Counted from the first letter of the stretch, positions 37,839 through 46,611 are shown. The stretch: DNA of 64,000 nucleotides from Grimontia kaedaensis (GCF_023746615.1 NZ_CP082275.1:3596001-3660000); one strand, 5' to 3'. Numbers and translations are program-made. The notes: generated from the letters alone by a model not told the origin.

Positions 37839-39245
37839 ATGAGCAAAGGACTAATCTGGGTCGTCGATGACGACAGCTCAATCCGCTGGGTACTGGAACG
37901 CACCCTGAGCGCAGCCGGGCTTGCTTGTGAAACTTTCGCCGACGCTGACAGCGTGCTGGATGCATTAAACCGGGAAGTCCCGGATGTTCTTGTCTCTGAT
38001 ATCCGCATGCCTGGCACCGACGGCTTCACCCTGCTAAACCGTCTGCAATCTGAATACCCGACATTACCCGTCATCATCATGACGGCCCACTCGGATCTGG
38101 ATGCTGCGGTGAGCGCCTATCAGAAAGGGGCATTTGAATACCTGCCAAAGCCGTTTGATATTGATGAAGCCGTTGCGTTGGTTGAGCGCGCCGTCTCCCA
38201 CAGTCAAGAACAGAAGCGCCAGCGCTCCCCCAAGGAAACGATGGAAGCTGCGCCGGAAATCATTGGTGAAGCGCCGTCTATGCAGGAAGTTTTCCGCGCC
38301 ATCGGTCGCCTTTCCCGTTCATCAATTTCCGTATTGATCAACGGTGAGTCAGGTACGGGTAAAGAATTGGTTGCCCATGCTCTTCACCGCCACAGCCCAC
38401 GCGCGTCAAACTCTTTTATCGCGCTTAACATGGCGGCAATCCCTAAAGACTTGATTGAATCAGAACTGTTTGGTCACGAGAAAGGGGCCTTTACCGGTGC
38501 CAACAATGTCCGTCAGGGTCGCTTTGAGCAGGCCAATGGCGGCACCCTTTTTCTGGATGAAATCGGTGATATGCCGCTGGATATCCAAACCCGTTTGCTG
38601 CGCGTGCTGGCCGATGGGCAGTTTTATCGTGTCGGTGGCCATCAGGCCATTAATGTGGATGTCCGCATCATTGCAGCAACCCACCAGAACCTTGAAAGGT
38701 TGGTAGCCGAAGGCAGTTTTCGTGAAGACTTGTTCCACCGCCTGAACGTGATTCGTGTTCACCTGCCACCGCTTCGTGAGCGTCGTCAGGACATCGGTCA
38801 ACTCGCCAAACACTTTCTCAAACGTGCTTCTGATGAGCTCGATATCGAAGTCAAATCACTGCACCCAACCACGCTGGATTTAATGTCAGGTCTTTCCTGG
38901 CCCGGTAACGTACGCCAGCTTGAAAATACCTGTCGCTGGCTAACAGTGATGGCGAGCGGTAAAGAAATTTTGCCCGAAGACTTACCGCCAGAACTGATGC
39001 AGCCTGAATCAATGGAAAATACCGGCGAAGGCGACAGCTGGCAGGCAGCGCTATCCCAATGGGCTCGTCTGTCGCTGGATAACGGTGATGACAACCTGCT
39101 CCGTGAAGCCTTGCCTGAATTTGAACGTATCTTGCTGCGTGAAGCACTCAGCCACACCCGGGGGCACAAGCAGGAAGCAGCAAAACTGCTTGGTTGGGGA
39201 CGTAACACCCTGACCCGTAAGCTGAAAGAGCTTCAAATGCCTTAA
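37839..39245 (+). CDS. glnG: Nitrogen regulator NtrC, sigma-54 activator
   Basis: The 468-residue protein (E. coli 469) has a receiver domain (about 1-120, phosphorylated Asp in LVSDIRMPGTDG), an AAA+ domain with Walker A GESGTGKELVAHAL and the sigma-54 contact loop GAFTGA, and a C-terminal Fis-type helix-turn-helix (KQEAAKLLGWGRNTLTRKLKEL). When phosphorylated by NtrB it activates glnAp2 and other nitrogen genes. It ends with a strong terminator. Confidence 0.98.
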   Translation: MSKGLIWVVDDDSSIRWVLERTLSAAGLACETFADADSVLDALNREVPDVLVSDIRMPGTDGFTLLNRLQSEYPTLPVIIMTAHSDLDAAVSAYQKGAFEYLPKPFDIDEAVALVERAVSHSQEQKRQRSPKETMEAAPEIIGEAPSMQEVFRAIGRLSRSSISVLINGESGTGKELVAHALHRHSPRASNSFIALNMAAIPKDLIESELFGHEKGAFTGANNVRQGRFEQANGGTLFLDEIGDMPLDIQTRLLRVLADGQFYRVGGHQAINVDVRIIAATHQNLERLVAEGSFREDLFHRLNVIRVHLPPLRERRQDIGQLAKHFLKRASDELDIEVKSLHPTTLDLMSGLSWPGNVRQLENTCRWLTVMASGKEILPEDLPPELMQPESMENTGEGDSWQAALSQWARLSLDNGDDNLLREALPEFERILLREALSHTRGHKQEAAKLLGWGRNTLTRKLKELQMP

Positions 39246-39295
39246 AGTCTAGAAATAGCTCACCATTTAAACAAATTTGGTAAATAATTATTTCA

Positions 39296-39325
39296 AAACC
39301 GCCTTTTTCGGCGGTTTCCTTTTCC
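39296..39325 (+). terminator. Terminator after glnG
   Basis: An AAACCGCC / GGCGGTTT stem with a TTTTTC loop is followed by a T-rich stretch. Confidence 0.85.
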
Positions 39326-39389
39326 TGTCCTACTGACGGCCTTGTATTTAGTCCTTATACTTGCCAAAAGTTGATTTAAGGATATTCAC

Positions 39390-40394
39390 ATGATCGCAAC
39401 CCACCTTCCTTTAACGGATCTGCACCGTCACCTTGATGGCAATATTCGTATTAATACTATTCTGGAACTGGGTCAGAAGTTCGGCATGACGCTTCCTGCT
39501 GACACTATCGACGCTCTCCGCCCACATGTTCAGGTTATGTCTAACGAGCCGGATTTGGTTGGTTTCCTGTCCAAGCTGGATTGGGGTGTCGCTGTACTGG
39601 GCGATCTGGATGCGGTCCGCCGTGTTGCCTATGAAAACGTCAAAGATGCCCTGAATGCGCGCATTGACTATGCAGAGCTGCGCTTCTCGCCTTACTACAT
39701 GGCGATGAAGCACCAACTGCCAGTTCAAGGTGTGGTGGAGGCTGTTATTGATGGCGTTCAGGCTGGTAGCCGTGACTTCGGCGTGAAAACCAACCTGATT
39801 GGTATCATGAGCCGTACTTTTGGTGTGGAAGCCTGCATGCAGGAGCTGGATGCGCTGTTGGCACTGAAAGAACACCTGGTTGCTATCGATTTGGCCGGTG
39901 ACGAGCTGGGCCAACCAGGTCACCAGTTCAACGACCACTTTGCCAAAGTGCGCAAAGCTAGCCTGAATGTGACTGTGCACGCTGGCGAAGCGGCTGGTGC
40001 AGAAAGCATGTGGCAGGCAATCAATGAGCTCGGGGCTACCCGTATCGGCCATGGTGTGAAAGCCATCGAAGACCCATCTTTGATGGAGTTTCTGGCGAAG
40101 AACCGTATCGGCATTGAGTCTTGCCTGACCTCTAACATGCAAACCAGCACCGTGGCTTCATTGGAAGCACACCCAGTGAAACAATTCCTGGCACAAGGCA
40201 TTCTGGCGACGCTGAACACCGATGACCCTGCGGTATCAGGTATTGAGCTACCGTACGAGTACGAAGTGGCCGCACCACAGGCTGGTCTGAGCCAAGCGCA
40301 AATCACTCAGCTTCAAGCGAACGGCATGGAAATCGCGTTCCTGTCTGATAGCGAAAAAGCGGAACTGAAAGCCAAAGCGGTATCCCGTAGCTAA
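39390..40394 (+). CDS. add: Adenosine deaminase
   Basis: Add converts adenosine and deoxyadenosine into inosine forms in purine salvage. The 334-residue protein (E. coli 333) has the zinc ligands in LHRHLDG (about residues 11-17) and in VHAGE (catalytic Glu), the conserved RIGHG, and the Asp pair in LNTDDPA. It is a solitary gene between two terminators. Confidence 0.97.
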   Translation: MIATHLPLTDLHRHLDGNIRINTILELGQKFGMTLPADTIDALRPHVQVMSNEPDLVGFLSKLDWGVAVLGDLDAVRRVAYENVKDALNARIDYAELRFSPYYMAMKHQLPVQGVVEAVIDGVQAGSRDFGVKTNLIGIMSRTFGVEACMQELDALLALKEHLVAIDLAGDELGQPGHQFNDHFAKVRKASLNVTVHAGEAAGAESMWQAINELGATRIGHGVKAIEDPSLMEFLAKNRIGIESCLTSNMQTSTVASLEAHPVKQFLAQGILATLNTDDPAVSGIELPYEYEVAAPQAGLSQAQITQLQANGMEIAFLSDSEKAELKAKAVSRS

Positions 40395-40418
40395 GCGACG
40401 ACGAATAAAAATATCCTG

Positions 40419-40449
40419 AAAACACCGGCAAAATCCGGTGTTTTTTTGT
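40419..40449 (+). terminator. Terminator after add
   Basis: An ACACCGG / CCGGTGT stem with a CAAAAT loop is followed by T7. Confidence 0.88.
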
Positions 40450-40483
40450 TCAAAACTCAAGTAGAATGCCGCCGAATTTTAAG

Positions 40484-40530
40484 CAACCAAGGTCAATGCA
40501 AAGCCTTTGCTTTGATAATCCCCTTGGTTG
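40484..40530 (+). promoter_or_regulatory. Structured leader of the small membrane ORF
   Basis: A nine-base stem (CAACCAAGG at 40484-40492 with CCTTGGTTG at 40522-40530) encloses a smaller hairpin (GCAAA at 40498-40502 with TTTGC at 40506-40510). It lies 33 bases upstream of the small ORF start and looks like a folded 5' untranslated region. It matches no riboswitch class I know. Confidence 0.5.
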
Positions 40531-40562
40531 AAAACCCATATTTACGCCGGATGAGAAGTATC

Positions 40563-40676
40563 ATGTTCGACGCACTGTTTACCGCAAATGAAATTGTTGC
40601 TGCTGGCCCAGGTCAACTGGCAGCGGCAGCTCTGGCTGTGGTGCTGGCTATTTTCAGCATCAGCAGCGGCATATAA
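40563..40676 (+). CDS. 37-residue predicted membrane peptide
   Basis: The reading frame begins MFDALFTANEIVAAGPGQ and ends in a hydrophobic helix (LAAAALAVVLAIFSISSGI). Composition fits a single-pass small membrane protein. An upstream in-frame ATG at 40551 gives four more residues, and the Shine-Dalgarno sequence (GAGAAG) is modest. A strong terminator follows 20 bases after the stop, and a structured leader precedes it, so the unit looks like a complete small gene. I do not recognise the family. It could be a leader or an uncharacterised small protein. Confidence 0.5.
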   Translation: MFDALFTANEIVAAGPGQLAAAALAVVLAIFSISSGI

Positions 40677-40694
40677 CGCCCCATCAACAGCCAA

Positions 40695-40722
40695 CAAAAA
40701 AGCCGCTATCAGCGGCTTTTTT
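40695..40722. terminator. Bidirectional terminator between small ORF and hemN
   Basis: An AAAGCCGCT / AGCGGCTTT stem with an ATC loop is flanked by A6 and T6 runs. Confidence 0.88.
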
Positions 40723-40746
40723 CGATTCTTGTGGCGTGAGACAGTA

Positions 40747-42120
40747 CTAAATCACACGGGAAAACTGCTGCTGACGCGCTCTGTCACGCAAGTAAGTGTC
40801 GAAGCACATGCAGATGTTGCGAATCAGCAGGCGCCCTTTCAGCGTTACTTTGATGGTATCTGCATCAACGCTCACCAGCTCGTCATCGACAAAGCACTGC
40901 AGCAATTCCAAATCTTCCGCAAAGTGGGTGTCGAAGGAAACATCGAACTCTCGTTCAATCGCACGTTTGTCGAGGGTGAAGTTGCAGATAAGCGATTTGA
41001 TGACTTCGCGGCGAAGCAAGTCATCACCATCCAACATCACGCCTTTCCACAGCGCATGGCGTTGCTCGTCGACCTGACCGTAATATTTCTTCAGTTCTTT
41101 CTGATTCTGTGCATAGCAATCACCAATCATGGAAATCGCTGACACACCCAAGCCCAGCAGATCGCAATCGCCTTGAGTGGTATAACCCTGGAAGTTTCTG
41201 TGGAGGACACCTTCACGCTGCGCTACCGCCAGTTCATCATCCGGTAAGGCAAAGTGGTCCATACCGATAAACTGGTAGCCTGCACCAGTCAGGGTGCTGA
41301 TGGTTTGCTCCAGCATCGCCAATTTTTCCTGAGGCGATGGCAAGTCGTCTTCTTTGATTTTTCGCTGCGCCGCGAAAAGTTGTGGCAGGTGCGCATAGTT
41401 AAAGACCGACAGGCGGCCCGGCTGCATCGTCAGAACCTGCTCCAACGTCTTAGCAAACGTCGCACCATTTTGGTGCGGAAGGCCATAAATCAGATCCAAA
41501 TTGGTCGAGCGGAAGCCCAACTCTTTGGCACGCACCACCATGGCTTTGATAAAGTCTTCATCTTGCTCACGGTTCACCGCTTTCTGAACTGTCTTATCGA
41601 AATCCTGTACACCAATACTCAGGCGATTGAAGCCTTCAGAGCGCAGGTGGTCGAGCATGTCGAGTTCAATCTCACGCGGATCCACTTCGATACTGATTTC
41701 TGCATCGGCATTGAGGCGAAACTCTTCACGCAACAGGGACATCAGACGGGAAATCTGTTCCTTGGTCAGGAAAGTAGGCGTGCCGCCGCCCCAGTGCAGT
41801 TGAGTCACGTTGCGGTCGCGAAGCAGGTATGCACGTTGACGGATTTCCAGTTCCAGCGCATCTAGATACTGATCCGCTTTGTGTGCATGACGGGTGATCA
41901 CCTTGTTACAGCCACAGTAGTAGCAAAGGGTGTGGCAGAACGGGATATGCACGTACAACGACAGATTGCGATCCGGGTATTGGGTACACGCCATATCAAA
42001 CTCAGCCGCCGTGAAAACCTCATGGAATTCCAGTGCAGTTGGGTAAGAGGTGTAACGCGGCCCTGAGTAGTTATACTTCTCGATCAGTGCCTGATCCCAG
42101 ATAATTTGCTGCTTAGACAT
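40747..42120 (-). CDS. hemN: Oxygen-independent coproporphyrinogen III dehydrogenase
   Basis: HemN is a radical-SAM enzyme that makes protoporphyrinogen IX in heme synthesis without oxygen. Starting at MSKQQIIWD it has 457 residues, exactly as in E. coli. The iron-sulfur cluster motif is CHTLCYYCGC (about residues 62-71), followed by the GGGTPTFL motif for SAM binding. The start codon at 42120 has GGGA seven bases upstream; an in-frame ATG at 42144 adds eight unsupported residues. It is convergent with the small membrane ORF. Confidence 0.97.
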   Translation of the reverse strand: MSKQQIIWDQALIEKYNYSGPRYTSYPTALEFHEVFTAAEFDMACTQYPDRNLSLYVHIPFCHTLCYYCGCNKVITRHAHKADQYLDALELEIRQRAYLLRDRNVTQLHWGGGTPTFLTKEQISRLMSLLREEFRLNADAEISIEVDPREIELDMLDHLRSEGFNRLSIGVQDFDKTVQKAVNREQDEDFIKAMVVRAKELGFRSTNLDLIYGLPHQNGATFAKTLEQVLTMQPGRLSVFNYAHLPQLFAAQRKIKEDDLPSPQEKLAMLEQTISTLTGAGYQFIGMDHFALPDDELAVAQREGVLHRNFQGYTTQGDCDLLGLGVSAISMIGDCYAQNQKELKKYYGQVDEQRHALWKGVMLDGDDLLRREVIKSLICNFTLDKRAIEREFDVSFDTHFAEDLELLQCFVDDELVSVDADTIKVTLKGRLLIRNICMCFDTYLRDRARQQQFSRVI

Positions 42121-42254
42121 GTATGTTCCCGCCAAAATGAGCAACCGGAAAGTGTAAGTTGGCTAATTCTGCCACACTCTCCGGCTGCTAAGAATTGTTC
42201 CCGCACAAGGAACGGGAAAATTGTTGGTCAGATCGTACCTTTAAGGGTGAGTCG

Positions 42255-42752
42255 TTAACTCGCCAAAGTACGCACTGGCGTCATTTTCGCACCAGTGAAT
42301 GCAAGGATTTCTTCAAGTTCAGTATGAATGGCCTGCTGCAGACGGGATTCCGCCTTCATGCGCTCCATGTCATGGCGCATACGTTCACGCTTTTCGATCT
42401 TCTTACGCGCATCGCCGCGTGGCATGTCTTTGACCACATCATACAGCTCGTAAAGTGCTGGGAAGCGCTCTGGGAACTCCACACGCTTCTCTCCCTGCAG
42501 GTGGTCCATGATCATGTAAAGGCGGATAGCCGCTTCTGACAGGTCGCACTGCTCTTGCAGTGTCGCCATGGCAATCACATCCACACTCTCAATGATTTTC
42601 TCGTTGCGTTGTTTAATCGCGGCGTTCATCGCCTTTTCCTGCATTTTGGTTTGATGGCGAAGTTTCGACAACAACCAGCCTGCATAAACAGCCAAACCGA
42701 GAATGATGGCACCACCAAGTGCCACAACACCTATAGGAAGAGTTTCCAACAC
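42255..42752 (-). CDS. DUF2489 family membrane protein
   Basis: The 165-residue protein has one N-terminal membrane helix (about 8-29), a coiled segment and a helical cytoplasmic domain containing CDLSEAAIRLYMIMDHL, typical of DUF2489. The family occurs mainly beside yihI in Vibrionaceae and relatives. The function is unknown. It directly follows yihI with no gap and is probably translated from the same message. Confidence 0.85.
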   Translation of the reverse strand: MLETLPIGVVALGGAIILGLAVYAGWLLSKLRHQTKMQEKAMNAAIKQRNEKIIESVDVIAMATLQEQCDLSEAAIRLYMIMDHLQGEKRVEFPERFPALYELYDVVKDMPRGDARKKIEKRERMRHDMERMKAESRLQQAIHTELEEILAFTGAKMTPVRTLAS

Positions 42753-43298
42753 TTACTCCTGGTCAAATTTGAAGTTTTCAAACTCCGCCAGCAAATCGTC
42801 GTCGCCGCGGCGTTTGTTTTTCTTCGGTGCTTCTTCCACTTCAGGCTCGTCCTCTTCGAACAGACCCAATTGCTTCATTAGCACCTCAATGCGATCCAGC
42901 TTCTCATCAACATATTGCTGAAGGCCTTCGCCCAAACTGTCACCGTTTTCAATACGGTCGAGAAGCACATTTAGTTGCGCATCATTTTCCAACATTTCCA
43001 ATTCCTGCTCAGCGCTCAGGCGACGGGCCTTCTTCGCTTCTGCAGATTTTGGATGTGGTTTGGCTTCTACCTCCAACTGGATAGGCTTTTTGCTGCCCAG
43101 ACGTGGATCGCGCTGCGCTTGCGCCTGACGCTGTTGTGCGGTTTTGCCTTCCGAATGGCGTGAGCCAGACTTCAGACCTTTACGCTTACTCTTACGCTTG
43201 CGTGCCAGCGCAGCAATGTCTTCTTTAGTCAGCGACTTATCGCTGTATTGCGCAGGACCTTCAGAGCCAACTTTGCGGGCTTTTTTCTTGCGGGTCAT
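42753..43298 (-). CDS. yihI: Der GTPase-activating protein YihI
   Basis: The 181-residue protein has a strongly basic, disordered N-terminal half (MTRKKKARKVGSEGPAQYSD, with many Lys and Arg to about residue 70) and a helical acidic C-terminal half. In E. coli, YihI stimulates the GTPase Der and so tunes 50S ribosome assembly. It overlaps the upstream methyltransferase gene by four bases. The position near hemN, csrC and engB matches E. coli. Confidence 0.93.
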   Translation of the reverse strand: MTRKKKARKVGSEGPAQYSDKSLTKEDIAALARKRKSKRKGLKSGSRHSEGKTAQQRQAQAQRDPRLGSKKPIQLEVEAKPHPKSAEAKKARRLSAEQELEMLENDAQLNVLLDRIENGDSLGEGLQQYVDEKLDRIEVLMKQLGLFEEDEPEVEEAPKKNKRRGDDDLLAEFENFKFDQE

Positions 43299-43942
43299 TC
43301 GTTTTTCTTCCTCAGTAAAATTACGTCGTTACCAACAAAGTCCACGTCAAGACCATCACGCTCGGCCAAAAAGCGGAACGTTTCGCGACTGAAAAAACTC
43401 ACGTGGGTTGGGTCATTTTTGTAATGCCAGCTTTTGAAAGCTGGAGCATCAATAACGAGCTTGGTCATAATGGCTAACCAGCCTCCCGGCTTGACCAAGT
43501 TCAGCAATTGTCTCCATTCCCTGTGAGGCATATAAAAGTGTTCAATAGCTTCTGTACAGGTCACGAAATCATACGTGGCGTCCAACGCAATGAGGTTAGG
43601 CGCAAAATACGGATCGTAAACAGCCATTTGATGTCCGGCTTCTTCCAGCATTGCGGCTAAAGCCGGACCGGGACCACATCCAAAGTCTAAGCCTTGCTTG
43701 GCACCCTCACCCATTTTTTCCATAAGCGGTGTCGCGAGACGGCTTAGGAAACGTCGATAGCCTTCATCTTCCACGACATTTTCGTGTTTGTCGTAAACGG
43801 CTTTTTCTTCTTCCGGTGACAACAGGCACTCAGGGTCAGCAAAGACCAGGTAGCATTCCTGACAACGGAAGTAACGGCGACGTCTATCCTGCTCGAAATC
43901 GGCTATATCAGCAGATTTACATAGAGGGCATTCAAGGGACAT
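43295..43942 (-). CDS. Class I SAM-dependent methyltransferase with zinc-finger N terminus
   Basis: The 215-residue protein begins with a four-cysteine zinc-binding motif (CPLC at 5-8 and CQEC at 27-30), followed by a Rossmann methyltransferase domain with motif I LDFGCGPGPALAAML (about 85-99), and a conserved TCTEAIEHF. The substrate is unknown. It is the first gene of the set with yihI and DUF2489, downstream of the Csr-type sRNA. Confidence 0.85.
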   Translation of the reverse strand: MSLECPLCKSADIADFEQDRRRRYFRCQECYLVFADPECLLSPEEEKAVYDKHENVVEDEGYRRFLSRLATPLMEKMGEGAKQGLDFGCGPGPALAAMLEEAGHQMAVYDPYFAPNLIALDATYDFVTCTEAIEHFYMPHREWRQLLNLVKPGGWLAIMTKLVIDAPAFKSWHYKNDPTHVSFFSRETFRFLAERDGLDVDFVGNDVILLRKKNE

Positions 43943-43995
43943 GGGGATTTCTGCACCAAATTGAATGGCGGGAAATGTAGCAGAAAGTTGAATAA

Positions 43996-44375
43996 GAAAA
44001 AAGCGACAGGCAAGACCTGTCGCTCTATAGCGTTCTAATGAACGGATTTACCGTTTTTATCCCTAACAGTAACACCACATCCCAGTGAATAAGGGTCCTT
44101 CTAAACGCGGGCGTCCTGCCGTTTTTATTTGAGTTATTACTCGCAACGTCCTGTCGTCATCACCGTCCTAGTGTGTGTCCTAACCTTTCTTCCTGAAGGT
44201 GGTCCATGCTGAGTGTGAATCCTTCACACTTTTGAATGCCTTCCTGACAACATAACGTCCTGGTGTTCCTGAGGCTTTCCTTAGCCAAAGTCCGTTTGAA
44301 TCCTTGCCGCAGCCCTGCGAAATCGTCCTGATTGTCCTTTCCGTGTCGTGCTCCTGTCGACATGAATAAGTCTAC
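43996..44375 (-). ncRNA. csrC: CsrB/CsrC-type CsrA-titrating small RNA
   Basis: Read on the minus strand, the region between about 44375 and 44030 contains some 20 GGA motifs, many as AGGA or CAGGA and several in hairpin loops. One hairpin at 44213-44229 has a perfect GTGTGAA/TTCACAC stem with GGA in the loop. The gene ends in a GCGACAGG/CCTGTCGC hairpin and a T-tract (43996-44023). This is the structure of CsrB-class RNAs, which sequester the translation regulator CsrA. The location next to yihI and engB is that of E. coli csrC. The exact 5' end is estimated. Expression is expected to depend on the UvrY/VarA response regulator. The symbol is assigned by location. Confidence 0.9.
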
Positions 44376-44513
44376 GCTTTCTCACTTATCAAAACAGGCA
44401 ATAACTCTCAATTCAAACAACCACCAAATTCACCCAAAAAGTATCTTTATGAAATATAGAAGAAAAAAACAAAAACCAGCAAATATTTAAGCACCTGTCT
44501 CTATAAATAATGG

Positions 44514-44530
44514 TCAATCGCTTACAAGAT
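44514..44530 (-). promoter_or_regulatory. Possible UvrY/VarA half-site upstream of csrC
   Basis: TTGTAAGCGATTGACC on the minus strand carries one good half (TGTAAG) of the GacA-type palindrome TGTAAG-N6-CTTACA, about 140 bases upstream of the estimated sRNA start. The second half is not conserved. Confidence 0.3.
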
Positions 44531-44555
44531 CATGGGAAAGAATAGAAACTAAAAC

Positions 44556-44583
44556 GAAAAAAGGCAGCGAATGCTGCCTTTTC
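44556..44583 (-). terminator. Terminator after cytochrome c4 gene
   Basis: In transcript sense, AAGGCAGC / GCTGCCTT with an ATTC loop is followed by a T-rich tract. Confidence 0.82.
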
Positions 44584-44620
44584 GACGTGTTATTGCGCAA
44601 TCTCGCTATTGCACAATCTG

Positions 44621-45238
44621 TTAGTGCAGACCACCAACATAATTAGAAATGGCTTCGATCTCTTTGTCTGACAGCTTCTGCGCCACAATACGCATCATGC
44701 CGTTGAGGTCGTTGTTACGCTTACCGTCACGGAATGCCATCAGCTGTGCTTTCATGTAATCAGCATTCTGGCCGGAAATTTTCGGGAAGCCTGAAAGCGC
44801 GGTGCCATTACCTCGAGGGCCGTGACACGCGATACATGCTGCGATACCACGTTCTTGATCACCTGCCATATAAAGCTCCCTACCAATTTCGATAGACGAT
44901 TCCGGCGTCGAACCCGGCTTAGCTGTTTGTGATGCGTAGTATGCCGCCAAATCTGCCATGTCTTGCTCAGACAGTGCAGCCACCATGCCAGCCATTACGG
45001 CATTGTTACGACCTTGTACACCACCAGTCGTCATACCCAGCTTGAACTCTTTGAGCTGTTTAAGAAGGTATTTTTCGTGCTGACCTGCAAGGCTAGGGTT
45101 GGCGGGAATGACGCTGTTACCATCCGCACCGTGACAAGCGGCGCAAGTGGCTGATTTTGCTTTACCTGCTTCCGCATCGCCTTGTGCAAAGGCGGTAAAG
45201 CTCGCGAATAAAGTGAGTAGTAGCGCTAATCTCTTCAT
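44621..45238 (-). CDS. Diheme cytochrome c4
   Basis: The 205-residue periplasmic protein has a signal peptide (about 1-18, TAFA/QGDAEAG) and two c-type heme sites: CAACH (about residue 32) and CIACH (about residue 130). The two halves are homologous, as in cytochrome c4, which carries electrons to terminal oxidases. The start at 45238 (MKRLALLLTLF) gives a proper signal peptide; a longer in-frame start at 45310 does not. It is divergent from engB. Confidence 0.93.
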   Translation of the reverse strand: MKRLALLLTLFASFTAFAQGDAEAGKAKSATCAACHGADGNSVIPANPSLAGQHEKYLLKQLKEFKLGMTTGGVQGRNNAVMAGMVAALSEQDMADLAAYYASQTAKPGSTPESSIEIGRELYMAGDQERGIAACIACHGPRGNGTALSGFPKISGQNADYMKAQLMAFRDGKRNNDLNGMMRIVAQKLSDKEIEAISNYVGGLH

Positions 45239-45387
45239 GACATTCCATTTATAATTATCAAGCTTCCAATACCACGATGCCCACGCCATCATGATACAAT
45301 CATCGAGCAAAAACCGAGCACGGTTATTTTACACAATTTCACATAAAAGTAATCAGTCGACTACATAAAGTCGAGACGGAGTTAACA

Positions 45388-46044
45388 GTGAATCCTTCAC
45401 TCAACTATCGAAACACCCACTTTATTACCAGTGCACCAGATATCAGGGCTTTACCTCATGATACTGGCATCGAGATCGCGTTCGCAGGTCGTTCCAATGC
45501 TGGTAAATCTAGCTCAATAAACAGGCTTTGTGATCAAAAAAGCTTGGTGAAAACCAGTAAAACGCCGGGTCGCACACAATTAATCAACCTGTTTAAAGTT
45601 GATGAGGGATGCCACATTGTTGACTTGCCGGGTTACGGCTACGCGCAAGTTCCGTTGGAAATGAAGCTCAAATGGCAGAAATCTCTGGGCGAATACCTGC
45701 AAAAGCGTAACCAGCTAAAAGGGCTAGTGGTGTTGATGGACATCCGCCATCCGCTGAAAGAGCTGGATCAGGATTTGATTTTCTGGGCGGTAGACAGCAA
45801 CTTGCCGGTGCTGGCGCTGTTGACCAAGTGTGACAAGCTGAAAAGTGGCGCACGCAAAGCAGAACTTTTGAAAGTGCGTGAAGCGGCCAAAGACTTTGGC
45901 GGGGATGTAGAAGTTGAGCTTTACTCGTCTTTAAAGGGTATTGGTGTCGATAAACTACGTAAAAAGCTGGATGGTTGGTACGCTCCGGCCCTTGAAATCG
46001 CGCAAGAACCAGACCTGCAAGATACTGAAAACGACGACGCTTAA
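45388..46044 (+). CDS. engB: Ribosome biogenesis GTPase EngB/YihA
   Basis: EngB is an essential GTPase required for assembly of the large ribosomal subunit. The 218-residue protein has G1 GRSNAGKSS (about 34-42), G3 DLPGYGYA, and G4 TKCDK. The start is GTG at 45388 with GGAG eight bases upstream; the N terminus (NYRNTHFITSAPDIRALP) matches E. coli YihA. It lies between the cytochrome c4 gene and Spot 42, the same setting as in E. coli. Confidence 0.97.
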   Translation: MNPSLNYRNTHFITSAPDIRALPHDTGIEIAFAGRSNAGKSSSINRLCDQKSLVKTSKTPGRTQLINLFKVDEGCHIVDLPGYGYAQVPLEMKLKWQKSLGEYLQKRNQLKGLVVLMDIRHPLKELDQDLIFWAVDSNLPVLALLTKCDKLKSGARKAELLKVREAAKDFGGDVEVELYSSLKGIGVDKLRKKLDGWYAPALEIAQEPDLQDTENDDA

Positions 46045-46351
46045 TCTGTCAGGACGCTGAAAATAAAGACCCCACCATGTAGGTGGGGTAACGGGAGAGA
46101 AATAGGAGGTTTTTTTAGTCGTTATAAGTCTAGTGTCAGTGATTTTCCCCAACCCCGCAAGTTCGCCCCGCCCAAACTATTACCATATTTGCCTCAAAGC
46201 GCAGTCATTTTATAGCTACCATATTTCAACCTAATGATTTCTATTCACTTTATTGTTATTCTCAAAACTTATTTTTTAATAAAAAAAATCATCTATATCG
46301 CATGGATGACAATCGATAAGATCTTGGAAGTGAATTACAGGATTGATTGGA

Positions 46352-46455
46352 TAAAAAAAACCGAATCGATCGCTCAATTCGGTCAGAAATAACGTGTGAG
46401 TCGCCTATCGTAAGTTGGATTGCAGACCACTCTGACACATCAAGAACAAGAAGCA
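46352..46455 (-). ncRNA. Candidate small RNA between Spot 42 and engB
   Basis: A consensus TATAAT preceded by GCGC lies at 46462-46467 on the minus strand. About 100 nt later, a strong Rho-independent terminator follows: ACCGAATTGAGCG, its complementary arm (ATTCGGT) and T8 (46352-46383). No open frame of useful size lies between. The -35 is weak. The nearby arms GACCACT/AGTGGTC (46425-46431 and 46455-46461) form a perfect inverted repeat at the 5' edge. I do not recognise the RNA family. It is a candidate only. Confidence 0.5.
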
Positions 46456-46461
46456 GTGGTC

Positions 46462-46493
46462 ATTATAGCGCCAATGCATTCAAATTAAAGCAA
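46462..46493 (-). promoter_or_regulatory. Promoter of the candidate sRNA
   Basis: TATAAT (46462-46467) lies on the minus strand with a possible but poorly placed TTGCTT (46488-46493, 20-base spacer). The perfect -10 with a GC-rich flank is the main support. Confidence 0.45.
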
Positions 46494-46611
46494 TTACTCT
46501 AATGAGTGGTAAGAAAATACATACAGACCAAAAAGATAAAGATATAAATAACTGTATTTAAAGTAAATAATGAAGTTATCACAGAGACGAGAAAAGATAG
46601 GGAAAGTACAA

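Noticed and set aside
39411..40142. Antisense 243-residue open frame in add
   Set aside because: Fully covered by adenosine deaminase; composition is typical of a shadow frame.
46069..46088. Hairpin after engB as a Rho-independent terminator
   Set aside because: The ACCCCACC/GGTGGGGT-type stem is good but is not followed by a T-tract on the plus strand; the T-rich side faces the minus strand, and it may be only a hairpin.
46090..46350. Possible gene in the A/T-rich stretch downstream of engB
   Set aside because: No reading frame with coding character, promoter-terminator pair or conserved RNA motif was found in this part.
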